In this document: positions 15,493 to 23,531 of the stretch, in pieces
Layout of the letters: each line of letters begins with the position of its first letter
Numbering within the stretch: position 1 is the first letter of the stretch
Assembly (NCBI GenBank): GCA_023433445.1
Contig: JAEZCS010000195.1
Coordinates: 1 to 27,838, forward strand
DNA from: Pseudomonadota bacterium
GTDB taxonomy: Bacteria > Pseudomonadota > Alphaproteobacteria > Sphingomonadales > Sphingomonadaceae
Length of the DNA stretch: 27,838 nt
Direction of reading: 5' to 3'
The notes under the pieces: model-generated
Told to the model about the DNA's origin: nothing
Seen by the model: only the letters and a program-made list of their open reading frames with translations
The model's database searches: none
Position numbers and translations under genes: made by a program

Positions 15493-16779
15493 GTGGATCA
15501 GGAAGTCGAGCTGAAACTGGAACTATCGCGCGAGGCAGCGGATGCGTTTCAACAACTCGCGCTGCTGCCGGACGAGGTTCATCGGGCCGAACTTCACGCC
15601 ATCTATTTCGACACTCCCGACCTTCGGCTCCAAAAGTTGGGATATACGTTGCGGGTCCGAGCGTCGGGAGAGAAACGCGTCCAAACAGTCAAGGCGGATG
15701 ACGGAGGCCACGGCGGCGGCCTTTTCGCGCGAGCCGAATGGGAAATGCCTGTCGCATCGGACGAGCCGGTCATCGATAGCCGCACGCCGCTAGCCGCTAC
15801 TCTGGGCGATGCTGCGGATATGGTTGGGCCCGTCTTCAACATAGAGGTTGAGCGGCGAACATGGGCGGTGAAGGAAGGCGCCGCCGAGATCGAACTTGTG
15901 CTTGATCGGGGGTTGGTGCGCGCTGGCGAGCGGCAGGCGCCGATCTGCGAGGCTGAGCTTGAGATAAAGAGCGGGCAGCCCGCCGCACTATTCTCCCTGG
16001 CGCGTCGTATCGAGGCTGCAGTGCCGGTGCGGCTGGGGGTCGTGGCTAAATCGGAGAGAGGGTATCGGCTGCTCGGGTCCGCGCCGTCCTGCTTCAAGGC
16101 TGAGCCGATGACGCTAAGGGCCGGACTTGGTGCGCAAGAGGCGTTCGCAACGATCGTTCGCGCCTGCGTGCGGCAATATCGGCTGAACGAAGATCTGTTA
16201 TTGGACCAGTATGACCCCAAGGCCTTGCACCAGGCGCGGGTAGCCGTTCGGCGGCTGCGCTCGGCCTTGACACTGTTCAAGGCGAAGTTGGCGGATCAGC
16301 ACGTGACGCGGTTTCAGGATGATCTGCGATGGCTGGCCAACTTGCTGGGCGAAGCGCGCGACCTGGATGTGCTGATCGAACGATTTAAAACGGACGATTT
16401 GCACGCGCAGATCAACGATGCGCGGGCGGTAGTTCATGGACAGGTGATCGAAGGGCTCCATTCTCACCGCGCGCGCACGTTGATGATGGACATCGTGGAG
16501 TGGCTGACACTCCGCGAGGTGGATGAAGATGACGATGAGGTGGCGGAGGCGTTTGCCGCTGACCGCTTGCAGCATTTTCACCAGTGGGTGATCAAGCATG
16601 CGGCTCGCTTGGCCAAGCTGGACGATGAACATCGTCATGAAGTGCGCAAAAAGGCGAAGAAACTTCGCTATGCGGCGGAATTCTTCACCAGCCTCTTCGA
16701 TCGCAAGAAGCAGCAACGGCGCTATGAGCGCTATATCGAGGCGCTGGAAGATTTGCAGGATGCCTTGGGCGCTCAATGA
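15493..16779 (+). CDS. CYTH-CHAD domain protein, 3' end frameshifted
   Basis: The N-terminal CYTH domain (about 1-200) opens with EVELK, the ExExK metal/triphosphate-binding motif. The C-terminal CHAD domain (about 205-428) has the conserved helices HQARVAVRRLRSAL and HEVRKKAKKLRYAAEFF. CYTH enzymes act on triphosphates, and CHAD domains bind inorganic polyphosphate. The start is GTG at 15493 with GGAG 6 nt upstream. The frame stops at a TGA right after LEDLQDALGAQ, where family members continue LND. That continuation is found in the +1 frame up to 16927, so this copy is split by a frameshift (or a sequencing error). It lies between the two Pho-box-controlled units, which fits a phosphate theme but does not prove co-regulation. 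Confidence 0.88.
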   Translation: MDQEVELKLELSREAADAFQQLALLPDEVHRAELHAIYFDTPDLRLQKLGYTLRVRASGEKRVQTVKADDGGHGGGLFARAEWEMPVASDEPVIDSRTPLAATLGDAADMVGPVFNIEVERRTWAVKEGAAEIELVLDRGLVRAGERQAPICEAELEIKSGQPAALFSLARRIEAAVPVRLGVVAKSERGYRLLGSAPSCFKAEPMTLRAGLGAQEAFATIVRACVRQYRLNEDLLLDQYDPKALHQARVAVRRLRSALTLFKAKLADQHVTRFQDDLRWLANLLGEARDLDVLIERFKTDDLHAQINDARAVVHGQVIEGLHSHRARTLMMDIVEWLTLREVDEDDDEVAEAFAADRLQHFHQWVIKHAARLAKLDDEHRHEVRKKAKKLRYAAEFFTSLFDRKKQQRRYERYIEALEDLQDALGAQ

Positions 16780-16927
16780 CCTTGCCGCGACAGGCACGAT
16801 ATTAGCGAAGCATGGGCTGCCGATTGATGCTGAGTTATTGGGTACCCCGCAGAGCAAGAAGAAGATGCTGGCTGCCGCGCAAGACGCCTACGACGCACTG
16901 GCCGACACGAAGAGATTCTGGCGCTAA
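16778..16927 (+). pseudogene. Out-of-frame C-terminal remainder of the CYTH-CHAD gene
   Basis: In the +1 frame the sequence continues as NDLAATGTILAKHGLP and ends KRFWR before a TAA at 16925-16927. This is the expected last 50 residues of the CHAD domain: the joint protein would read DALG(A)LND. Two missing bases (or one extra) near 16770-16777 would explain it. The TAA overlaps the stop of the opposing dioxygenase gene by 3 bp, which supports 16927 as the original end of the gene. Confidence 0.75.
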
Positions 16928-17577
16928 GGTTCGGCCCAAATCTTCTCGCGATACCATTTGGTGATGATGTATTTGACTCCGCTGCGCACTTTCATGCCAT
17001 GGTGCAGGCTGGCGCCATTATACCCACCGGGGTCCAGGCGGTTGTTCCAAGCCAACAGCTTTCCGCTTTCCGGCTGGACCGTTTTGCCGATCTTCACGAA
17101 CCGGGTCGCGCCGCCTGCGGAGGGCTGATTGAGATAAACCATCAGCGTCCATGTGCGATTGCCTGATACGGAGCAGTAACGCACGAAGTCCTGCCCGGCG
17201 GGGTCGAAATAGTCGGTATGGGCCTTGAACTCCTGACCCACGGCATAGCGTTGCCCCTGGATCGGCTCTCCGAAGGTGGGATCGATCCCGGCGAAGGCCG
17301 CGAGCTTTTCGTCGATCACGGCGACAAACGGATCTGCTTTGTCAAGGTCGCAGGTCTCGCTGGTGCGGAAGGCGGTGTCTCCATTGGCATCCGCGATCGT
17401 GGAGGGGCGGCGGCGCGCTTCTATCCGCTCGATCAGCCCTTCGCATTCGTCTGCCGTCAGAAAGTCACGCTGAATGAAGAGCGTAAGGTCGCGACTGGGC
17501 ACACGCTGCACGCGCGGATGCGATGCGATCCAGTTCGGATCGGCATCTGCTGCTTTAGGTGCGGAATGGTTCGGCAT
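16924..17577 (-). CDS. Prolyl-4-hydroxylase-like 2OG-Fe(II) dioxygenase
   Basis: A 217-residue member of the 2-oxoglutarate and Fe(II)-dependent oxygenase superfamily, most like prolyl 4-hydroxylase alpha-subunit domains. The iron ligands are His120 and Asp122 (AHTDYFDP) and His193 (LHHGMKV); Lys202 (GVKYII) would bind 2-oxoglutarate. Other family marks are QRYAVGQEFKAH and TWTLMVYLN. The ATG at 17577 is preferred over 17646 because AAGG lies 5 nt ahead and the longer N-terminus is not conserved-looking. No signal peptide is seen, so it should act in the cytoplasm. It is divergent from the T2SS operon. Its substrate is unknown. Confidence 0.92.
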   Translation of the reverse strand: MPNHSAPKAADADPNWIASHPRVQRVPSRDLTLFIQRDFLTADECEGLIERIEARRRPSTIADANGDTAFRTSETCDLDKADPFVAVIDEKLAAFAGIDPTFGEPIQGQRYAVGQEFKAHTDYFDPAGQDFVRYCSVSGNRTWTLMVYLNQPSAGGATRFVKIGKTVQPESGKLLAWNNRLDPGGYNGASLHHGMKVRSGVKYIITKWYREKIWAEP

Positions 17578-17662
17578 GGTCGCCTTGGTAGTGGCGGATG
17601 AACATGGCCTTTTGCTACCGCCCGACGCTCTAAATGCAAGCGCCATCGCTTGCGGATTGCGC

Positions 17663-17704
17663 TTGTCATGGATAGGTCACATTTCTGTCATCCAGCAGTA
17701 AGAA
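17663..17704 (+). promoter_or_regulatory. Pho-box-like array before the T2SS operon
   Basis: GTCA occurs at 17665, 17676 and 17687 and GTAA at 17698, all exactly 11 bp apart in the plus orientation. The third unit, CTGTCAT, equals the E. coli Pho-box half-site. The array ends about 45 bp before the gspC ATG and lies outside the divergent dioxygenase reading frame chosen here. This is the tightest regulatory match in the window and points to PhoB control of the secretion operon. Confidence 0.75.
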
Positions 17705-17748
17705 CAATTGCCTAGCAGCGCGGGTGTCAAGGGGGATCACCAAGTTCC

Positions 17749-18573
17749 ATGCGCGTGCCGTATAGCAGCAACTTTCAGGGCCTTAGGAGCCGCCTGGCGC
17801 CCATCGATTGGTTGCAGGTGGCTGAGAAGCTGCTGCTGGGACTGCTGACGGTGCAAGCTGCCAGGCTGATCTGGGCGCTGCTGACGCCCGTGGGGAGCTT
17901 TGGTCCATGGGAAGGGCGGCAGGCGCAGTTTCCAAATTTCGCGGCGCGACAGGCATTATTTTCAAGCTTTGATCCCTTCTACCGCGCGGGCCCGCAACAA
18001 CCGGCAGGTGGCGGCGTGGTCACATCGTTGGCGCTGACTGTCTATGGCATCCGGCTAAACGAAGGTTCCGGCTTGGGATCGGCGATCATTGCCGGCCCTG
18101 ACGGGGTGCAGAACAGCTTTGCCGTGGGCGACGAGATCCTGCCGGGTGTATTGTTAAAGGCTGTTGCATTCGATCATGTCATTATTGATCGGGGCGGCGC
18201 GGAAGAACAGATATTCCTTGATCAATCCCAGCCCGCACCGGCCGCTGTGCTGGACGAAAGCGGCGCCGTCCCGGCGCCGGCAGGCGGCATCGACAATCCC
18301 ACTGCAGACGGGCTGAAGCGGGATATCGGTTTTGCCCCACGCATGCAGAACGGGCGCATCACCGGCCTCATCCTGACGGCCAAGGGGCCGACGTTCCAGA
18401 ATGCCGGATTCCAGCCCGGCGATATCATCACCCAGGTCGATGGGCAGCCGATCGGCTCGCTCAGCGACCTTCAGGCGCTGCAGGGCAAAATTATGCCCGG
18501 CGCGCGCATTTCCCTGGCCGTCGAGCGGGGCGCTGGCTTTTCGACGATCAACCTGACCCTGCAAGGCCAATGA
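17749..18573 (+). CDS. gspC: Type II secretion protein GspC
   Basis: Inner-membrane link between the T2SS platform and the outer-membrane secretin. The 274-residue protein has a short cytoplasmic start, one membrane helix at about 25-47 (LLLGLLTVQAARLIWALL), a Pro/Gly-rich linker, the HR domain at about 90-165 (LALTVYGIRLNEGSGLGSA, VGDEILPGVLLKAV) that contacts the secretin N0 domain, and a C-terminal PDZ domain at about 195-273 (GFQPGDIITQVDGQPI). First gene of the operon, behind a Pho-box-like array. AGGGGG lies 13 nt before the ATG, a long spacing. Its stop overlaps the gspD start by 4 nt. Confidence 0.94.
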   Translation: MRVPYSSNFQGLRSRLAPIDWLQVAEKLLLGLLTVQAARLIWALLTPVGSFGPWEGRQAQFPNFAARQALFSSFDPFYRAGPQQPAGGGVVTSLALTVYGIRLNEGSGLGSAIIAGPDGVQNSFAVGDEILPGVLLKAVAFDHVIIDRGGAEEQIFLDQSQPAPAAVLDESGAVPAPAGGIDNPTADGLKRDIGFAPRMQNGRITGLILTAKGPTFQNAGFQPGDIITQVDGQPIGSLSDLQALQGKIMPGARISLAVERGAGFSTINLTLQGQ

Positions 18574-20774
18574 CCAGAAAACTTCTTCTTTCCGCCGCTA
18601 CGGCCCTCGCGCTTGCGTCGCCAATGGGCACGCCTGTCCTTGCACAGCAGACACTCAATGTACGTGATGCTGACATTCGCGCTTTCATCCAGGATGCGGC
18701 GCGGGTGACGGGACGGACCTTCATCATCGACAACCGGGTGCAGGGCAAGGTATCGGTTGTCACCGACAGGCCGTTGTCCCGATCGGAATATTTCGAGATT
18801 TTCCTGTCGACCTTGCGCGCAAATGGCCTTGTGGCCGTGCCAGCGCCCGGCGGAGCCTATCGCATTCAGCCGGCCGATGGCGCCGCGGGCCAGCCGAGCG
18901 TGGTGGGCCGAGGCGCCAATCGCAACCAGTTCGTGACGGAGGTCTTCCGCCTGCGATCGATCGACGCGGCAAGCGCATTGGAAACCTTGCGGCCGCTGGT
19001 CAGCAAGGATGGATCAGTCACCGCTAATCGTGCCGGCAACAGCGTGGTGGTGGCCGACTATGCCGACAATATCGGCCGCATCAGGCAGGTGCTGGCACGG
19101 ATTGATCACGATACGGCGGCGACGCTCACCGTGACGTTGCGCAATGCCGGTGCGCGGGAAATCGCGACATCGCTTCAGGCGCTTGTGCAAAGCAGCGGCG
19201 AAGGTTCGCAGCGAGCCGCGACGATTGTACCGATCGACAGCAGCAATTCGGTCGCGATCCGCGGTGACGCCGGCACCGTGGGGCGGCTGGCGCAAATGGC
19301 GCGCGACCTTGACCGGCAGGCGGCGAGCGGCACGGAAATTCGTGTGTACTGGCTGGAACATGCTGACGCCGAAAAGCTGCTGCCTGTGCTGCAGCAATTG
19401 GTAGGGCAATCGACTGGTTCTGCGGTCATGTCGTCGGTGCCAGCGACTGGCGGGGATGTGTCGGCCGTGCCTCCAGCATCAGCCGCCCCGGCGGCAATGA
19501 GCGCTGGCGGATCGTCGGGGAGCGGCATTTCGACGCGCGGTCCAGCCATCGTCACCCGTTATGAAGGGGCGAATGCGATTATCGTCGCGGCCAACAGCGA
19601 CGTGCAGCGGATGTTGGGCGAGACCGTCCGGCAGCTGGATACCCGGCGCGAGCAGGTTCTGGTGGAGGCGATTATCGTTGAGATCAGCGATGCGGCGGCC
19701 AAGAATCTGGGCGTCCAGTTCCTGATTGGCAGCACCAAGACGGGCTTTGCCGCGACCAACTATTCCAATGCTTCGCCCAATTTGCTGACGTTGGCGGGGG
19801 CTGTTGCGGCCAATGATTTTGGAACGACCACAACAACCGTGGTAGCGCCTGACGGAACCCGGACGACCACTGAGACCCGGCAGAATGGCGACTTGGCCAA
19901 CACATTGCAGCAAGCGGCAGTCGACACCCTGATGAACGCGACCGGTGGTTTTGGCGGGGTGGCGACGCAGATGGGGCGCAATGGTATCTTTGGCGCGATC
20001 ATCAACGCTGTGCGATCCGACACGGACAGCAATATTCTTTCCACGCCATCGGTCATGACGTTGGACAATCAGAAGGCGTCGATTCTGGTCGGCCAGCAGG
20101 TGCCGATCACTACCGGCGAGGCGCTGAGCCAGAATTTCGACAATCAGTTTCGCACCGTGCAGCGGCAGGATGTCGGCATCAAGCTCGAGGTGAAGCCGCA
20201 AATCAACACTGGCGGGGCCATCAAGCTGTTCCTGAAGCAGGAAGTGTCGAGCGTCGCGGGGCCGGTGTCGAACAACAACAGCGACCTCATCATCAACAAG
20301 CGCGAGATCGAGACAACGATCACGGTTGATGATGGCGAGATATTGGCGCTGGGTGGTCTGCTGGACGATAACGAGCGCAAGACGATCCAGCGTATTCCTC
20401 TGTTGTCCGATATTCCGGGGTTGGGCGAACTGTTCAAGTCGCGCAGCAAGAGTCGGAGCAAGACCAACCTTATGGTCTTCATCCGTCCAACGATCCTGCG
20501 GTCGAAGGAAGATGCGCAGCGCCTGACGCAGCAGCGCTACGGCTATGTGCGAAATATGCAGATGGCGCGCAATCCTGATGCTGAACCCAGCATCGATGAA
20601 CTGGTGCGTGACTATATGGGTGCAACGCCGCCTGCGCCGATGCAGGCGGGCGATGCGGTCGTTCAGCCAACAGCTGAGGTTCAGGCTCCGCCGCAGGTGA
20701 TCGAGCCCAGCGTGCGACAGTCGAGCGGCGTGGTGCGGCCTGTTGCTGTTCCGGCAAGTGGAGGGCGGCGGTGA
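18570..20774 (+). CDS. gspD: Type II secretion secretin GspD
   Basis: Forms the outer-membrane secretin channel through which folded exoproteins leave. The 734-residue product has a signal peptide (MTRKLLLSAATALALASPMG, cleavage near VLAQ), the N0 domain (LNVRDADIRAFIQDAARVTG), N1-N3 repeats (including RQVLARIDHDTAATLTVTLR) separated by an Ala/Ser/Gly-rich insert at about 285-325, and the secretin core with LSTPSVMTLDN, VGQQVPITTG, VGIKLEVKPQIN and DGEILALGGL. The last 80 residues are a low-complexity tail rich in Ala, Pro, Val and Gln where an S domain would lie. No dedicated pilotin gene is seen. It overlaps gspC by 4 nt and gspE by 4 nt. Confidence 0.97.
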   Translation: MTRKLLLSAATALALASPMGTPVLAQQTLNVRDADIRAFIQDAARVTGRTFIIDNRVQGKVSVVTDRPLSRSEYFEIFLSTLRANGLVAVPAPGGAYRIQPADGAAGQPSVVGRGANRNQFVTEVFRLRSIDAASALETLRPLVSKDGSVTANRAGNSVVVADYADNIGRIRQVLARIDHDTAATLTVTLRNAGAREIATSLQALVQSSGEGSQRAATIVPIDSSNSVAIRGDAGTVGRLAQMARDLDRQAASGTEIRVYWLEHADAEKLLPVLQQLVGQSTGSAVMSSVPATGGDVSAVPPASAAPAAMSAGGSSGSGISTRGPAIVTRYEGANAIIVAANSDVQRMLGETVRQLDTRREQVLVEAIIVEISDAAAKNLGVQFLIGSTKTGFAATNYSNASPNLLTLAGAVAANDFGTTTTTVVAPDGTRTTTETRQNGDLANTLQQAAVDTLMNATGGFGGVATQMGRNGIFGAIINAVRSDTDSNILSTPSVMTLDNQKASILVGQQVPITTGEALSQNFDNQFRTVQRQDVGIKLEVKPQINTGGAIKLFLKQEVSSVAGPVSNNNSDLIINKREIETTITVDDGEILALGGLLDDNERKTIQRIPLLSDIPGLGELFKSRSKSRSKTNLMVFIRPTILRSKEDAQRLTQQRYGYVRNMQMARNPDAEPSIDELVRDYMGATPPAPMQAGDAVVQPTAEVQAPPQVIEPSVRQSSGVVRPVAVPASGGRR

Positions 20775-22312
20775 CGGATGCAAGCCCGCAAGGAAGCGAG
20801 CCGCCGCACAGCGCACCACGCGCCGTAGACATTCCCTACGTATTCGCGCGCAAACATGGGGTCGTCATGCTGCCGTTGGACGGCGAGCGGCTGATGATTG
20901 CCGTGCGGGAAGGGAGCGATCCTCGTGTGCTGCTGGAAGTGCGGCGTCATCTGGCGCGTAGCTTCGATGTGCGCTTCGTAGATGGCGCGCAGTTCGATCG
21001 GCATTTGTCCGACCATTATGCGATGGAGGGCAGCGCGGCTGCCATGGCTGGGTCGCTGGAGGTTGGCGCGGACGAACTGGATATACTGGCTGCCGACATT
21101 CCCACCGCCGATGACCTGCTTGACAGCGCCGATGACGCGCCCGCGATCCGGCTGATCAACGGCATCATCGCGGAGGCGGCACGGCAGGGCGTTTCGGATA
21201 TCCATATCGAGCCTTATGAAACGGGGCTGATCGTGCGGATGCGTATCGACGGGGTGTTGCGCGAGACTTTGCGGATGCCGCCGCATGTGGCGCCCGTCGT
21301 AGTAAGCCGCATCAAGGTGATGGCGCGGCTGGACATCGCCGAACGGCGTGTGCCGCAGGATGGCCGCATCGGGCTGACGCTTGGCGGCAAGTTGCTGGAC
21401 GTGCGCGTTTCGACGCTGCCAAGCCGGGCAGGAGAGCGGGTGGTGTTGCGCATTCTCGACAAGGAGAATGCGGGCATGAACCTGGACCTGCTGGGCATGG
21501 CGGGGGCGGCGGACCGGATTTTTCGTGAAGGATTGCATGAACCGAACGGGATTATCCTGGTCACGGGTCCTACAGGGTCGGGCAAGACGACGACGCTTTA
21601 TGCGGGTCTGAGGCAGTTGAATGACGGAACGCGCAATATCCTGACCGTCGAGGACCCGGTCGAATATGCAGTCGAGGGTGTTGGGCAGACGCAGGTGAAT
21701 GCGAAGGTGGGCCTTACCTTCGCCGCCGGGTTGCGGGCGATCCTGCGGCAAGACCCGGATGTGGTGATGGTCGGCGAAATCCGTGACCGGGAGACGGCGG
21801 AGATTGCCGTGCAGGCGTCGCTGACGGGGCATCTGGTGCTGTCGACCGTGCATACCAATGATGCGGTCGGCGCGATCACGCGGATGCGGGACATGCGGGT
21901 GGAGCCTTTCCTGCTCGCCTCGACATTGCGAGCGGTCATCGCGCAGCGGCTGGTGCGGCGATTGTGCCAGCATTGCCGCGAGCCGGTGCAGGCGGACAAG
22001 TCGGCGAGTGCGCTGCTTGGTTTCGACCCCGGAACGATTATCTATCGGGCGCGAGGCTGTGAGGAATGCAGCGGCACCGGCTACAAGGGCCGGATCGGGG
22101 TGTTCGAAGCGATCCGCGTAGACGACACGATCCGCCGCCTGATCAACGATGGCGGCGATGAATCGCTGATTGCGCGACACGCTTTCCTCAACGCCCCCAA
22201 TCTGGGGTCTGCGGCGCGGGCACTGGTACGCGATGGGCAGACCACGGCCGAGGAGGCCATCCGCGTGTCGCGGCGCGATGCGGCGGAGGTTGAAACCATC
22301 GCCGATGGCTGA
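20771..22312 (+). CDS. gspE: Type II secretion ATPase GspE
   Basis: Cytoplasmic hexameric ATPase that powers pseudopilus assembly. The 513-residue protein starts at a GTG overlapping the gspD stop. It has an N-terminal N1E-type region (about 20-80) for docking to GspL, Walker A GPTGSGKT at 266-273, the Asp box VEDPVEY at about 293-299, Walker B VVMVGEIRD at about 331-339, the His box STVHTNDA, and the tetra-cysteine zinc module with Cys399, 402, 430 and 433 (LCQHC and GCEEC). All catalytic motifs are intact. Confidence 0.97.
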   Translation: MTDASPQGSEPPHSAPRAVDIPYVFARKHGVVMLPLDGERLMIAVREGSDPRVLLEVRRHLARSFDVRFVDGAQFDRHLSDHYAMEGSAAAMAGSLEVGADELDILAADIPTADDLLDSADDAPAIRLINGIIAEAARQGVSDIHIEPYETGLIVRMRIDGVLRETLRMPPHVAPVVVSRIKVMARLDIAERRVPQDGRIGLTLGGKLLDVRVSTLPSRAGERVVLRILDKENAGMNLDLLGMAGAADRIFREGLHEPNGIILVTGPTGSGKTTTLYAGLRQLNDGTRNILTVEDPVEYAVEGVGQTQVNAKVGLTFAAGLRAILRQDPDVVMVGEIRDRETAEIAVQASLTGHLVLSTVHTNDAVGAITRMRDMRVEPFLLASTLRAVIAQRLVRRLCQHCREPVQADKSASALLGFDPGTIIYRARGCEECSGTGYKGRIGVFEAIRVDDTIRRLINDGGDESLIARHAFLNAPNLGSAARALVRDGQTTAEEAIRVSRRDAAEVETIADG

Positions 22313-23522
22313 GTTCGATTATCTGGTCATCGATCCGGCGGGCAAGGAACGCAGCGGCAAGGTGAAGGCCGAGACGGTCGAGGATGCGCGGGCGAAGCTG
22401 GACGCGCGCAAGCTGTTCATCGTGCGGATCGAGCCGGGGGTTGTGGAGAAAGCGGCCAGGCGCGCGGCATTTTCCCTGCGCGCACCGAGGCTTTCGGCCA
22501 AGGAATTGACGCTGTTCACCCGGCAGCTGTCGACGTTGATCCAGGTCAGCCCGCTGGAGGAATCATTACGAACGATCGGACGGCAGAGCGAGCAGGATCA
22601 TGTGCGCGCGATCGTGAGCAAGGTGCATTCGGGCGTGCTGGAAGGGCGGCGGCTGGCGGACGCGCTGGGCGCGGAACCCAAGAGCTTTCCCGCGCTGTAT
22701 CGGGCAATGATCTCCGCTGGTGAAAGCTCCGGCAGCCTGCCGACGATCATGGAGCGCTTGTCTGACCTCATGGAACGGCAGGCGGTGATCCGGTCCAAGG
22801 TGCTGACGGCGATTGCTTATCCGAGCGTGCTGGCCGCCTTCGCCGTGTGCGTCGTCGCGGCGCTGATGATCTTTGTCGTGCCCAAGGTGGTGGAGCAGTT
22901 CGATACGGTAGGTCAGGACCTGCCGCTGCTGACGCGGATGGTAATGGGCGTTTCAGCTTTTCTGGCCGGCTATTGGTGGTTGCTGGCGATCCTTATCGCG
23001 GTAGGCGCCCTTGCCTTCTGGCGTGCCTTGAAGGTGGAAGCCTTCCGCTACCGATTTGACGCGACAATGCTCCGGCTGCCGCTGCTGGGGCGGTTGATCC
23101 GCGATCTGCACGCGGCGCGCATGGCGCGGACCTTGTCTACCATGGTGGCGAGCCGCCTGCCATTGATGGAGGGTTTGTCGCTTACCACGCAGACCGTGCA
23201 TAATCGCGTGCTGCGGCAGGCGTCCGACGAAATCGTCGAGGCCATCCGCGGCGGCGGTAGCCTTTCGGCGGCGTTGCGGCGGGCAGGCGTGTTCCCGCCT
23301 CTGCTGGTCTATCTGGCGGCGAGCGGGGAGAGCGCGGGGCGGCTGGACACAATGCTGGAACGGGCGGCCGATTATCTGGAGCGGGAGTTTGACAGCTTCA
23401 CCTCCGCCGCGCTCGCCATGCTGGAGCCGGTGATCATCATTTTGATGGGCGGGATCGTGGCGGTGATCATCTTGTCGATCCTGCTGCCTATCCTGCAATT
23501 GCAGAGCCTTACGGGGGCTTGA
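22305..23522 (+). CDS. gspF: Type II secretion platform protein GspF
   Basis: Polytopic inner-membrane platform protein at the centre of the T2SS. The ATG at 22305 (MAEFDYLVIDPAGKER) is chosen because the family starts with this motif; it overlaps the gspE stop by 8 bp. The 405-residue product has two T2SSF domains: the first with LSAKELTLFTRQLSTLIQ and the first membrane segments near 170-240, the second from about 270 with ARMARTLSTMVASRLPLMEGL, ending in the membrane helix IIILMGGIVAVIILSILLPIL. It sits between the ATPase and the pseudopilins as usual. Confidence 0.96.
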   Translation: MAEFDYLVIDPAGKERSGKVKAETVEDARAKLDARKLFIVRIEPGVVEKAARRAAFSLRAPRLSAKELTLFTRQLSTLIQVSPLEESLRTIGRQSEQDHVRAIVSKVHSGVLEGRRLADALGAEPKSFPALYRAMISAGESSGSLPTIMERLSDLMERQAVIRSKVLTAIAYPSVLAAFAVCVVAALMIFVVPKVVEQFDTVGQDLPLLTRMVMGVSAFLAGYWWLLAILIAVGALAFWRALKVEAFRYRFDATMLRLPLLGRLIRDLHAARMARTLSTMVASRLPLMEGLSLTTQTVHNRVLRQASDEIVEAIRGGGSLSAALRRAGVFPPLLVYLAASGESAGRLDTMLERAADYLEREFDSFTSAALAMLEPVIIILMGGIVAVIILSILLPILQLQSLTGA

Positions 23523-23531
23523 GGAGTGATT

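Noticed and set aside
19479..20819. 446-residue minus-strand frame opposite gspD
   Set aside because: Shadow of the secretin gene in GC-rich DNA with no signal of independent coding.
20681..22180. 499-residue minus-strand frame opposite gspE
   Set aside because: Antisense shadow of gspE; composition is low-information and no domain is visible, whereas gspE has all its catalytic motifs.
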